From Acanthamoeba castellanii str. Neff (lineage: Eukaryota; Discosea; Longamoebia; Acanthamoebidae), in assembly GCF_000313135.1 (NCBI RefSeq), contig NW_004457598.1, forward strand, positions 1 through 21,319: a DNA stretch of 21,319 bases, written 5' to 3'. The notes under the pieces are model-generated. The model saw only the letters and a list, made by a program, of their open reading frames with translations. It searched no databases and was not told the DNA's origin. The translations under genes and the position numbers were made by a program. Below, one piece after another: positions 1-8,406 of this stretch. Position 1 is the stretch's first letter. Every line of letters starts with the position of its first letter.

Positions 1-2
1 CA

Positions 3-1757
3 TCACAGATCGACTGGAACGACAAGTTGTATCTCGCCCCGCTCACCACTCTGGGAAACCTCCCCTTCCGCAGGTAACATACGACACGACACGACCAACG
101 ACACGACACGACCAACGACACGACACGACACGACACGCACCTAATCAAACAAACGATTTTTCTCGTCTCTACGCCGTCCAGGATCTGCAAAACTCTCGGC
201 GCGGACATCACTTGCGGTGAGATGGCCCTCGCCGAGAATCTGCTGCAGGGCCAGCCGTCGGAGTGGGCGCTGCTGAGGCGCCACCCGTCCGAGGACATCT
301 TCGGGGTGCAGCTGTGCGGGCCGCACCCGGACCACCTGACCAAGTGCGGCCAGGTGCTCGATGAGACCATTTCGGTCGACTTTGTGGACATCAACTGCGG
401 CTGCCCCATCGACCTCGTCGTCAACAAGTACGTACACGACCCATCAACCTCAACATCGTCATTGATCGCTCCTTCATCGTTAATCAACCGATCGTCGTCG
501 TCGTCATCGGCATCAGGGGTGCGGGTTCGGCGCTCTTGGACCGGCCGCGTAGGCTAGAGGGAATCGTGCGGGGCATGGCCACGGTCCTCTCGTGCCCGCT
601 GACCGTCAAGGTGCTGCTGCTGCTGCTCTGCCTGCTCGCCCACCCGCTCTCCCACGCGCGCTACCACCTCGTCGCCCCGCCCCGCCCCGCCCCGCCACAG
701 CTGAAGCTTTTCGGTGCTCACGCCCGGCGCGCACAACAGATCCGAACGGGCAAGGACGAGAAGGCGCCCAACGCCCACAAGCTCATTCCGCTCCTGGCCG
801 AGTGCGGCGCCGCCGCTGTCACAGTACGCGCCGCTCGCTCGCGCGCCCGCGCGGCTGCTAGGGTCCCTGTTGCCCGCTGACACGGGGTTGGGGGGGGGGG
901 CACGTTCAGCTGCATGGTCGCTCCCGTTTGCAGCGCTACTCGAGGGAGGCCGACTGGAGCTACATCCGCCAGTGCGCAGAGACCTCGCCCATCCCCATAA
1001 TCGGTATCGTGCACCGCCCACACACGACACACACGACACACACGACACTCGAGCTGAGAACTCACGCGGCCGTGCGCTGTGTGCGCTGCCGGTGGTCTAG
1101 GCAACGGAGACATCTACGGGCCGCAGCAGGCGGCCGAGGCCAAGGCGGCTGGCGTGTCCACCATCATGGTGGCCCGTGGCGCGCTCATCAAGCCCTGGGT
1201 GTTCACCGAGATCAAGGAGAACAGGGACTGGGACATCTCTGCTACGGAGCGGTTCGACCTGCTGAAGGACTTTGTCAATTTCGGGCTCATGCACTGGGGC
1301 TCGGACGACCAGGTCCTACACACACACCTCTCTCTCACACCTTTCGACCCTCGAGGAGTGATTCGCGCTGACTATGCGTGTGTTGGGTGTCTGGCTGCAG
1401 GGCGTGGCGACGACGCGCGAGTTTTTGCTGCAGTGGCTGTCGTTCCTCCACCGCTATGTGCCCATCGGCCTCCTCGAGGTGATGCCGCCGAAGCTGCATC
1501 AGAGGCCGCCTCCCTTCTTCGGCCGCAGCGACTTTGAGACCTTGCTCGCCTCTCCTGTCGTCAATGGTACTCACGTGTTTGTTGTGTGTGTGTGTTGTGT
1601 GTGTGTGTTGCTGATGTCCTCTCCCTTCGTGTTCTGCTGGTTTGTGCTGCCAGACTGGGTGTCGATCAGTGAGATGCTGCTGGGGCCGGTGCCCGATGGC
1701 TTCACCTTCACTCCCAAACACAAATCCAACGCCTACAATGCCAACATTGAAGGATAG
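3..1757 (+). CDS. DUS3: tRNA-dihydrouridine(47) synthase, DUS3 type, 5'-truncated by window edge
   Basis: Flavoenzyme that reduces uridine to dihydrouridine in tRNA; DUS3 enzymes act on U47. Eight exons join in phase: 3-73 (possibly starting at 9 after a CAG acceptor), 182-427, 517-610, 740-823, 910-1003, 1101-1312, 1401-1566, 1654-1757, giving 356 residues plus stop. Visible motifs in order are [16 protein letters not shown] (FMN site start), ADITCGEMA, the NCGCPIDL loop carrying the catalytic Cys, CPLTVKIRTG, VTLHGRSR, the NGDIYG and [10 protein letters not shown] phosphate-binding motifs, and the DUS3-specific tail with EWLSFL-like helix, [14 protein letters not shown] and [13 protein letters not shown]. 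The upstream part, which in this family carries CCCH zinc fingers, lies outside the window. The N-terminal boundary is therefore unknown; the family call is firm. Confidence 0.95.
78..137. repeat. Intronic CGACA tandem repeat
   Basis: Inside DUS3 intron 74-181, built from 5-nt ACGAC/CACGA units and including a 17-nt unit (CGACACGACACGACCAA) present twice in tandem. It is intronic simple-sequence DNA with no sign of a functional array. Confidence 0.8.
1019..1045. repeat. Intronic 9-mer tandem repeat (CACACACGA)x3
   Basis: Three direct copies of CACACACGA in the DUS3 intron 1004-1100. It is similar in composition to the repeat in the first intron and to CA-rich tracts in other introns of the window. 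Confidence 0.8.
1581..1609. repeat. GT-rich microsatellite in intron
   Basis: Imperfect (GT)n interrupted by TTG steps, inside the last DUS3 intron (1567-1653). This is one of the few introns whose sense strand is GT-rich rather than CA-rich. Confidence 0.8.
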
Positions 1758-1769
1758 AATGATCCCAAT

Positions 1770-1775
1770 AATAAA
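1770..1775 (+). promoter_or_regulatory. Probable poly(A) signal of DUS3
   Basis: AATAAA lies 13 nt downstream of the DUS3 stop codon (1755-1757). The very short 3' UTR this implies fits the compact spacing elsewhere in the window. Confidence 0.6.
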
Positions 1776-1817
1776 GTCCTTCCTGCCTGTTTGAGCGCAC
1801 GACTGGGTCCTTCACTT

Positions 1818-1904
1818 GTGCCTCTACTCGCAAGCTTCGAGGTGATTGCTCATTGTCCCCCCCCCCCCGCCCACCATCGCCCGAAGCTGGGCGAGTAGAG
1901 GCAC
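1818..1904. repeat. Imperfect 22-nt inverted repeat around a C12 tract
   Basis: The left arm 1818-1839 (GTGCCTCTACTCGC then AAGCTTCG) is complementary to the right arm 1882-1904 (CGAAGCT then GCGAGTAGAGGCAC). The outer 14 nt pair perfectly and there is a bulge inside. The loop contains 12 consecutive C at 1857-1868. It sits just after the DUS3 poly(A) signal. It could be a hairpin in the 3' transcript, the ends of a tiny foldback element, or a chance structure. No transposase or target duplication is visible. Confidence 0.7.
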
Positions 1905-1988
1905 GGAAACGCAGGCAAAGAGGGTCGGGCGTGGCGACGTCTGGTCAGGCAGCCATTTGTTTGTGTTACTCTCACATCAGCAAGAAAC

Positions 1989-2309
1989 ATGAGCAAAAGC
2001 CAGTGGCTCTGCTTCGTCATCCCCCGCCCAGACTCGAGTCTTTCGTTGGCGTAGGGGCAGCAAGATGACAAGGGAAGAGGAAGAGTCGCCCCGTAGTGCC
2101 ATGGCAAACCCTACACCGTGCTCCCCATTCACAACAGATGATCAGTCTGCCCAACCGCCAAGCGTTCCTACTCCAACATTGGCTACACCACTCCCCATGC
2201 GCCTCAGCTGGAGCCTCAGGAGTACGCCACCTGGCTCCTCTCTTGTTTCGCAGCAGCAGTTCATCTCCAGGGCCAGTATGCTGATGACAACGCTGATTCT
2301 CAGAGTTGA
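1989..2309 (+). pseudogene. Possible gene remnant or unresolved small gene, one frame with three stops
   Basis: A single frame starts at ATG 1989 (MSKSQWLCFVIPRPD) and runs to a TGA at 2307-2309. It passes through in-frame TAG at 2052, TAG at 2094 and TGA at 2139. The longest clean part is 2142-2306 and includes YSNIGYTTPHAPQLEP, EYATWLLSCF and GQYADDNADS, which reads like protein with pyrimidine- and G-rich third positions. I tried GT-AG introns across the stops (for example donor 2051, acceptors at 2096, 2136 and 2145). None joins the frames cleanly. I recognise no family. It may be a decayed gene, a gene whose exons I mis-set, or chance. Apart from the inverted repeat, I see nothing else in 1776-2399. 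Confidence 0.25.
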
Positions 2310-2399
2310 GGGCTACTTACTTAGCTTCCTTGGGCGGACACTGAGAGGAGGTGGTCGTGGTGCGCTGCTGAAAGAAGCGGGCCGGGACAAAATATTTAG

Positions 2400-2472
2400 C
2401 GCCGACGGTGGGGCTCGAACCCACGGCCACCAGGTTAAAAGCCTGGCGCTCTACCGACTGAGCTACGTCGGC
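2400..2472 (-). tRNA. tRNA-Lys (UUU)
   Basis: The reverse complement folds as a standard 73-nt tRNA. The acceptor is GCCGACG/CGTCGGC with discriminator G, the D arm is GCTC-AGTCGGTA-GAGC, and the anticodon stem CCAGG/CCTGG has loop CTTTTAA. The T arm is GTGGG-TTCGAGC-CCCAC. The anticodon TTT (2437-2439 on the + strand) reads AAA/AAG lysine codons. There is no intron. The internal A box (TAGCTCAGTCGG) and B box (GGTTCGAGCCC) for RNA polymerase III are intact. A short T run, 2388-2391 on the opposite strand, could serve as a weak terminator. The remaining 280 bases up to the ArfGAP stop hold no gene I can support. Confidence 0.96.
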
Positions 2473-2752
2473 TGTGACACTCAAATTCGTCCTCCACTCA
2501 CTCACAGCAGAGAGTTTTACAGAGCAGTGCGCCCTGGTGTAGAGGTGGTGTTCTGTCAATGTTTGGCACGAATACTTGGAGGAAGGAGGTAAAGCGTGCA
2601 CCGAACAAAAAGGTCCAAGAGGAGGACGAGAAAAGCGTAGAGGGTAGGGACAGGATAATCTTCGGGGCCTGCTTGCTTGTGGGGTGGTGTAGTGGAGTCG
2701 GAGTTGTGTTGCGACAGCGACAACGGCAGTATCATTGGAGAAGTGAAACGTT

Positions 2753-5332
2753 CTACGACCAGCTCTCCATCGAGTTGAAGAAATCCGTCGCCATGCTCGC
2801 CAGCTGAAAGCAAAGCCAAAGAGTCAGTTGGAGGCGAAAAGTGACAGAGCGCGGAGAATGGCACACGCACCTTCTTGGTGCCCTGCACCACGGTGTCCTT
2901 GACGGCGTTGAGATCGGTCTGGGCGTTCCAATTGCTCATGTCGCCGCCGCCTGTGTCGCGATGAGGCAGCCAGGTGAGTAAACAAGGCGCAGAGACAAGA
3001 CGAACTAAACATCAAAAAAGATATACATACCATTTTCCTCTTCCCTGCCAAAGTATTGGGCCGAAGAGATCGAGTTCGCCTGTGAACGGTGGAATGAAGG
3101 CAATGCCATGTGAGAACCCAATGGGTGCCAATCTGATGACCACAAGAATTGGGAAGATAAAGAAGAACGCGCGTACAGAGGAGAATCGAGAGTGGACATC
3201 CCTGGCGGACTCGCTGCTCCCCCTGCTAGAGCCGGATTCATCTGCGAGAGGAGTGGATGAGACGAGCCTGACGCGCTTGCGATCTCTGCGACAGAGAATG
3301 CTGGAGGAGGAGCGTACCGTCTCCAAAGAACTGTGCGGAAGAGATGGCAGTGGCGCTGGAGAACCTGTCGCGGGCTACGTAGGTCTCGTCGTTCCCCTTA
3401 CGAGCGGCTGTGCGTCACATGGAGTGGAATCAGTGATTCGCAAGACCAGGACCGCACCACACCCACACCGGTGTGGGCGCGTACCAGAGGATTTGTAGGA
3501 ATAGCTGGAGGAAGACGAGGGAGCGGGGGCAGAGGCCGTGGAGGTCGTTGGGGAGGCGAGGATGCGGTGAGAGTGCAGGTTCTGATGAGCGCTCGAATCG
3601 AATCCCTTCTTGCCGCTGTGGAGAAAGAAACAAAATCAGCCTTCCGGGAGACTACCTTTCCCGCGTGAGAAGCCGACAGTACCTGGCGCTCGCCTTCGAA
3701 GGCGCACCAGACGACTTCTCCTCCTCCTCGTAGGCAAACCTGCTGGCTGCTGCCGCACCAGTGGAGGCCACAGGCTTGCTGCAGTAGGAAAAGGCCAATG
3801 GCGCATGCGAACCCGCGGACACACAATTAGTAAGTACTTTCCTTTTCTGAAGGCCGACCATTGTGACGAGGGCGGAGGGAGAAAGTGTACGTCTCTTCTT
3901 CTTCCGGCTCTTCCTTCTCCCAGTCATCTCCCCAGTCATCGAACTTGGCCTCGACCTTCTTGGCACCGAGACGCATTCCTATGTGCACATCCCGCCATCG
4001 CGATCATCAGCAAACGCTAAGGAGGGATAGCGAGTTGTGGCCAAGCAGATAATTACCCTTGGTTGCAGCACCGGACGAAGACGCGGTGGGCTTGAGCACA
4101 GGCGCGGAGGTGGCGGCGACAGGCTTGGCCACAGGGGCAGCGGCCACGGGCTTGGCAACCGGAGCGGCCCTAGGTGAGAAGACACAGTTAGAGGCGCAGG
4201 TCGGAAGTGAGAGCCGCTATGTGTTCGAGCAGAGTTTGGCGTAAGCGTACTTAGCGGGGGCCGGCTGAGCGACGGGCTTGGTTGCCGAGCTATTGCGCAC
4301 AGGCTGGGGCGAGGCCCTGTGTTTACAATGACGAGAAAGGGTGCTCAGGGTCAGCTCAGAACATCATGGATCCTAGGATTTCAAGAGGGGAGCGGTACTT
4401 AGGCTGAGTGACGGGGACGGGAGACGCGGTCTTGGGCTTGCCACCGGCAGCGGTCGAGAACCAGTCCTCCTCTTCCTCTTCCTTTGGCGTGCTCTCCTCT
4501 TCGGCGCCCTTCTTCGCAAATGTAGAGCTGTGCACGAGGACCGCAGAAGAGAGTGCAGGACGCGTGAGCCGGAGGTGTTGCCATGACAGCGGCAGAAGAA
4601 AGAGAGTAACGTGGTACGTACGTTCGCTTGGGGGTGCCGAAGACGTCGGTCTTGAGCTGCTCCCGGTAGAGCTCGGCGGCGCGGGAGCGGTACTTGGTGT
4701 TGATGTCCTCACGGCGTGTGCTCTCAATGCCGTGGTTTCTACATATATACATCACCGACACAGGAACGCAATGGTTATGAGGCTTCTCGAGACCTAGGCG
4801 ATGGGTCAAGCGAGAGGGAAGTCAAGAGACGGCATACCTGAAGAAGGCGCGAGCACGACCGTTGCCGCCGAGTGACATGTACTTCATCTGATCCTTCGTC
4901 CAGCCGTCGAACATAGTCGATCTACGTAGCGTAGGCGAGCGTTACATGAGGTGAAGAGAAGGAGAGGGCGCTTGGGCGGGAGTAGTGTACCGCACGAAGG
5001 AGAGATGAGTGCCAAGGCTGCGGTGAGTAGCCGAGCAATCCATGCAGATGAAGATACCAAGAGGGATCGAAGCCCAAGTGGGGCTCTTGGCCTCACAATC
5101 GAAGCAAGTCTAATGACAGTACACGGAAGATGCAACGGAAGAATCAGGAATCAGGAATGGTGCGGTGAAGTGCAAGTGTTGAATTTCTTTTCCCTTTGGC
5201 TGTGCAATGTTTGCTTTCGCGATTGGCGTTACACGGAGAGGGGGGGGGCACCTTATTGTCAAGCCTCGCCCTGAGCTGGGCGAATTGCTTGTTCATCTCT
5301 TCCTTGGGCACAATTTCGTCTGCTCTCGACAT
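2753..5332 (-). CDS. ADP-ribosylation factor GTPase-activating protein, ArfGAP2/3 (Glo3) type
   Basis: Stimulates GTP hydrolysis on Arf1 in the COPI vesicle cycle at the Golgi. Fifteen exons, all in phase (452 residues): 5332-5252, 5109-4991, 4921-4838, 4738-4622, 4527-4399, 4316-4251, 4169-4057, 3978-3891, 3778-3683, 3615-3485, 3407-3318, 3241-3177, 3079-3031, 2950-2871, 2803-2753. The ArfGAP zinc finger is complete, CX2CX16CX2C (Cys29, 32, 49, 52), followed by the arginine finger in [11 protein letters not shown] (Arg57) and [11 protein letters not shown] Pro/Ala/Lys-rich linker with repeated KPVA units and an acidic [20 protein letters not shown] segment follow. The C-terminal half has two Glo3-type motifs, [10 protein letters not shown] and [10 protein letters not shown], which separate ArfGAP2/3 from ArfGAP1. 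The tail ends in a Gly-rich to amphipathic helix ([21 protein letters not shown]). ATG 5330-5332 is the first in-frame start. Confidence 0.95.
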
Positions 5333-5788
5333 CTTTTATGTTCTTCCCTCTGACGCTGATTTGAGTGTTCGCTCTCCAATCGTCGCAGCAGCCTTTTGAT
5401 TTGATGCAGCAAACAAATCAGTCTTGTTTGGGCGGAGTGTGGAGAATGCGAAATTTCTGGCGAACAAAACAAGCAATCGCGGCGACGTCGAGCTTTGGTG
5501 ACGTGGCACGCCACAATTTTGGCTGGCAAAGCAGTCTTGGCTGGCAGTGCAAGCTTAGGGCTGCCCAGACCGGCCCAAGACCACCACGAGAAAGTAATAC
5601 AACTGCCTCTCCACCAAGCAACACGAGTGCGTTTCCTCCTCCCTGGTTTCTTGTTCTCCTACATTCTCCTACTTCTCTCCTAGGAAAAATGACGGTGCAA
5701 GGGAGGCCAATCGGTTCCGATTTCACAAATTGATTCGCCCGGCCGCGATTCCTTCCCTCTTTCTATCGCATTAATACCGCCAAACAGG
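5333..5788. promoter_or_regulatory. Divergent promoter region between ArfGAP and ubiquitin-like gene
   Basis: 456 bp between two head-to-head start codons, so it must hold both 5' ends. I see no convincing TATA box or splice-consistent exon. The open frames within it (for example 5365-5733) lack family resemblance and look like background. Confidence 0.5.
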
Positions 5789-6316
5789 ATGAAGCTGTCG
5801 CTTGCCAAGACCGAAGACCGTGCTCCTTCGTATGATGAGGAGTCCAACATCTTCCAGCCCCTCGCCCTTCAGATTGTCACTCCCGAGGGTACGACCATCA
5901 CCATGCAGGTGACCACCGGCGACACCATTTCCATCATCAAGAAGAGGTACTGTTCCCTGTCCTTGTTTGTCATGGTCTGTGTGGCCCCATGGCGCAACTG
6001 CTTCTCTAACTCGTGCGACGAATGCGTGCTGTGTGAACTTGCGCGCGCGTTGTGTGTGCTGGCGCGTTGATGGGCCAGGCTGGAGGTAGAGCACAGCATT
6101 GCGTACAAAGAAACCGTGCTCACGCTCAACGACAAGGTGATGATCGAGCCCCTTTCCCTGAACGACTTTGCCGACCTGCCCGCCGTTGATCCCGTCATTG
6201 TCTGCAAGGTACTCGACAAACCCTGAGTGGCGTGATCACCCCATACACAAGAACTATGCTCACTCGAGGCTCACCTTGCCTTCTCGTGCCAACAGGCAAC
6301 GACCCAAGCTTCCTGA
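5789..6316 (+). CDS. Small ubiquitin-like fold protein
   Basis: About 102 residues from three exons: 5789-5946, 6079-6208, 6296-6316. The middle follows the ubiquitin pattern. LQIVTPEGTTITMQV matches the first beta hairpin, TTGDTISIIKKRLEVEHSI the helix, VLTLNDKVM the third strand and turn, SLNDFADL the short 3-10 region, and VIVCK the last strand. The fold call therefore rests on pattern, not on a specific family. A 29-residue leader (MKLSLAKTEDRAPSYDEES) precedes the domain. There is no C-terminal Gly-Gly, so it is unlikely to be a conjugated modifier. The last exon is uncertain. Splicing 6209-6295 ends the protein ATTQAS; reading through the donor instead ends it VLDKP at 6226. Either way the domain is complete. 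Confidence 0.7.
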
Positions 6317-6566
6317 ACGTGACCACGAAGGACCACACTCCCGCGCCACCGCAATGGGGCAGCTTTCTTTGGCGATGTTGTTGTACTTTAAGGTGGCGGT
6401 TCACATAACGCTCCGCTTCACTGCAGGTCGAGACTGGCCGTTTTAAAAACAAGCGAGAGGCACTTTGTATTCTTTCTTTACACCACCAAGGCTCGCCCAC
6501 CCCAGGACTACACAGTCCGACCTCCGCCCAAAACCCTCTCTCTCCACTACACCACAAATTAGAGCC

Positions 6567-8153
6567 ATGGCGTTCTTGTTCAAGAAGAGGACTGCGAAGA
6601 AAGAAGAAGACGTGCTGCAACGGGTCGCGGGCATGGTGCGCGACAGAGAGGCACAGAAGCTGGCCACCGACCACGGCCTCAGGTTCACATGAGCGCCATT
6701 CTCCTTGTCTTGTCTTGTGCGTGCGTGCATGCGTGGCATTCCAAAAAGGCCTTCTCGTAGTCTCCGTCGCACACACACTAACCTCCACATAACTTGACAG
6801 CCTGCAAAACGTATCGTGGGAGGACAATGCGCGCGACAAGGGCTCATGCTGGGGACCGTGCATCAGCGACATGACCCTCGTGGTCGACAACACCAACCTT
6901 CCCGTCATCCGCTACCCCAACTTCGAGGACCTCACCTGGTACCGTCATTCCCACTGCTCACAAGAGTCATTCCATGCATAACTCACCTTTCCGTGTGCGT
7001 GTGGTGCGCGTGTGCGTGTGAGGCGTGTTCTGCGTGTGCGGTCGCCAGGGACGTGCCGATGGAGCGCATCATGCTGCGCGTGGGGAACGAAAAGGGCGAA
7101 CAGGCCTTGCGCACGGTATCGCTCCGGACCTATCTGGCCGAGCTCCGCAGTTTCCTGCACCGGCCCGACGGCTGGGCCGGCATCAACTCCTCCCTCTACG
7201 ACGAGACCCGCGATTCGCACGTGATCGTGTCCGCGCAGGCTTGCTTCCTGCCCGTCCCACAGGTGCCCGCTGGCCCATTTCGTGTGTTCTTGCTGTTTCA
7301 TGCACTAACCCGTCGACGCGCGTCTTGCAGGGCGGCGAGGCCAAGTTCAACGTCAACCTCTACAACTACCAGAGCCGGACGGGCGACCCGGCCGTGCTGG
7401 CGATCGTCGCCACCGCGCAGGGCACCTCGGCTCAGATCGTCAACGCCTCGGGTGAGCCTGAGTCCCACTAGTTAGTTTCATAACCTGTGTGGCTGCATTC
7501 CTCACCACCTATCGTGTTTCTTTGAATGGCGCGGTCACAGGCCAACACCTGTACTTCAACAAAAACGGCGAGCGCGCAAGCTTCATTGGCCAACGACTAT
7601 CTGACAATCGCCAGGAGCGCGGCGTCATCGAGGTAACATTCCCTGATCAGGCCACCACTGACACGCTGGCGATGAGCGAAAACTCACAAAGGTTTGTGGC
7701 TCCCAAAAGGAGCAAGACAAGGGCAAGAAGAAGCAAAAGGTGGAGATGACCGCCGAGGAGAAGCAGAACAACATGGTCGCCATCATCCAGGTGCCTCTCA
7801 AGCGCAAAGGCCCTGAAGACGACTGGTCGAGCGACGGGTGCGAGGAGGAAGATGAAGATGACGAATGCTGCAGTGAATCCGACGCCGAATGCGACGTGGA
7901 AGATGCGATCATCAAGGTGGGCGAAGCCGAGGGCGAGTTCCAGGAGATCGGAGGCCTCGACATCGAACGCGACACCCGATTCCCCGTTCGCGTGACTCTC
8001 CAGTTCTACAAGACGACCAGCAACGGAGAGATCAACAACGCCGTGGTTGCCACCATTGCCAGCCAGATCGATGGGGCTCGAGGCAACGCTGCCTTCCTGA
8101 GCAGCCTCGTGGTGGAGGGCGACACCGGACGCCCCACCGAGTGGGCTGCCTAA
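6567..8153 (+). CDS. Conserved-looking protein of unknown function with acidic insert
   Basis: I do not recognise the family. Six exons: 6567-6682, 6801-6938, 7049-7262, 7331-7451, 7541-7632, then 7710-8153 (374 residues). The last acceptor is unclear. AG at 7709, 7691 or 7676 all keep the frame but none is a normal YAG site. No signal peptide or membrane segment is visible. The N-terminus is basic (MAFLFKKRTAKKEED). The body looks like a beta-rich globular domain with CWGPCISDMTLVVDN, PVIRYPNFEDLTWDVP, SAQACFLPVP, FNVNLYNYQS, VATAQGTSAQIVNAS, LYFNKNGERASFIGQRLS. A very acidic, Cys-containing insert (EEEDEDDECCSESDAECD, near residues 265-285) separates this from a second globular part with PVRVTLQFYKTTSNGEINN and a tail GDTGRPTEW. 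It converges on the MIT-domain gene 253 bp downstream. Confidence 0.75.
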
Positions 8154-8406
8154 GCCCAAGCTCGCGGTCAGTGTGCATCGCCGATGGGTCGTTGGCGCGG
8201 CCAAAACGAAGAAAACAACTGCGGTGTGCTTGAGCGCGCACTATCATTACACGTCATACGGGGTAATGTTACAGGATAGGAAAGAGAATAAGGAGGAGAA
8301 GAGCGAACAAGAGGAGGAGGAGAGGGAGAAGAGCGGAAGCAAAGATTCATAAGACGTGCGGCGTTGGCGTGGGGCCAGCTTGGAGGAAAGCGAGGGAGAC
8401 TGACTG

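Noticed and set aside
61..140. Possible CRISPR-like or regulatory array
   Set aside because: The units are 5 nt and contiguous with no spacers, and lie in an intron of a eukaryotic gene; a simple microsatellite.
2065..2592. 175-residue + strand open frame
   Set aside because: Runs straight through the tRNA gene and has no motif; the neighbouring frame at 2142-2306 reads more like protein.
2317..2601. Open frame containing SVERQAFNLVAVGSSPTVG
   Set aside because: This is simply the tRNA-Lys gene translated on its own strand, a common false protein.
6195..6908. 237-residue open frame on the minus strand
   Set aside because: Lies across the end of the ubiquitin-like gene and the first two exons of the next + strand gene; no family resemblance.
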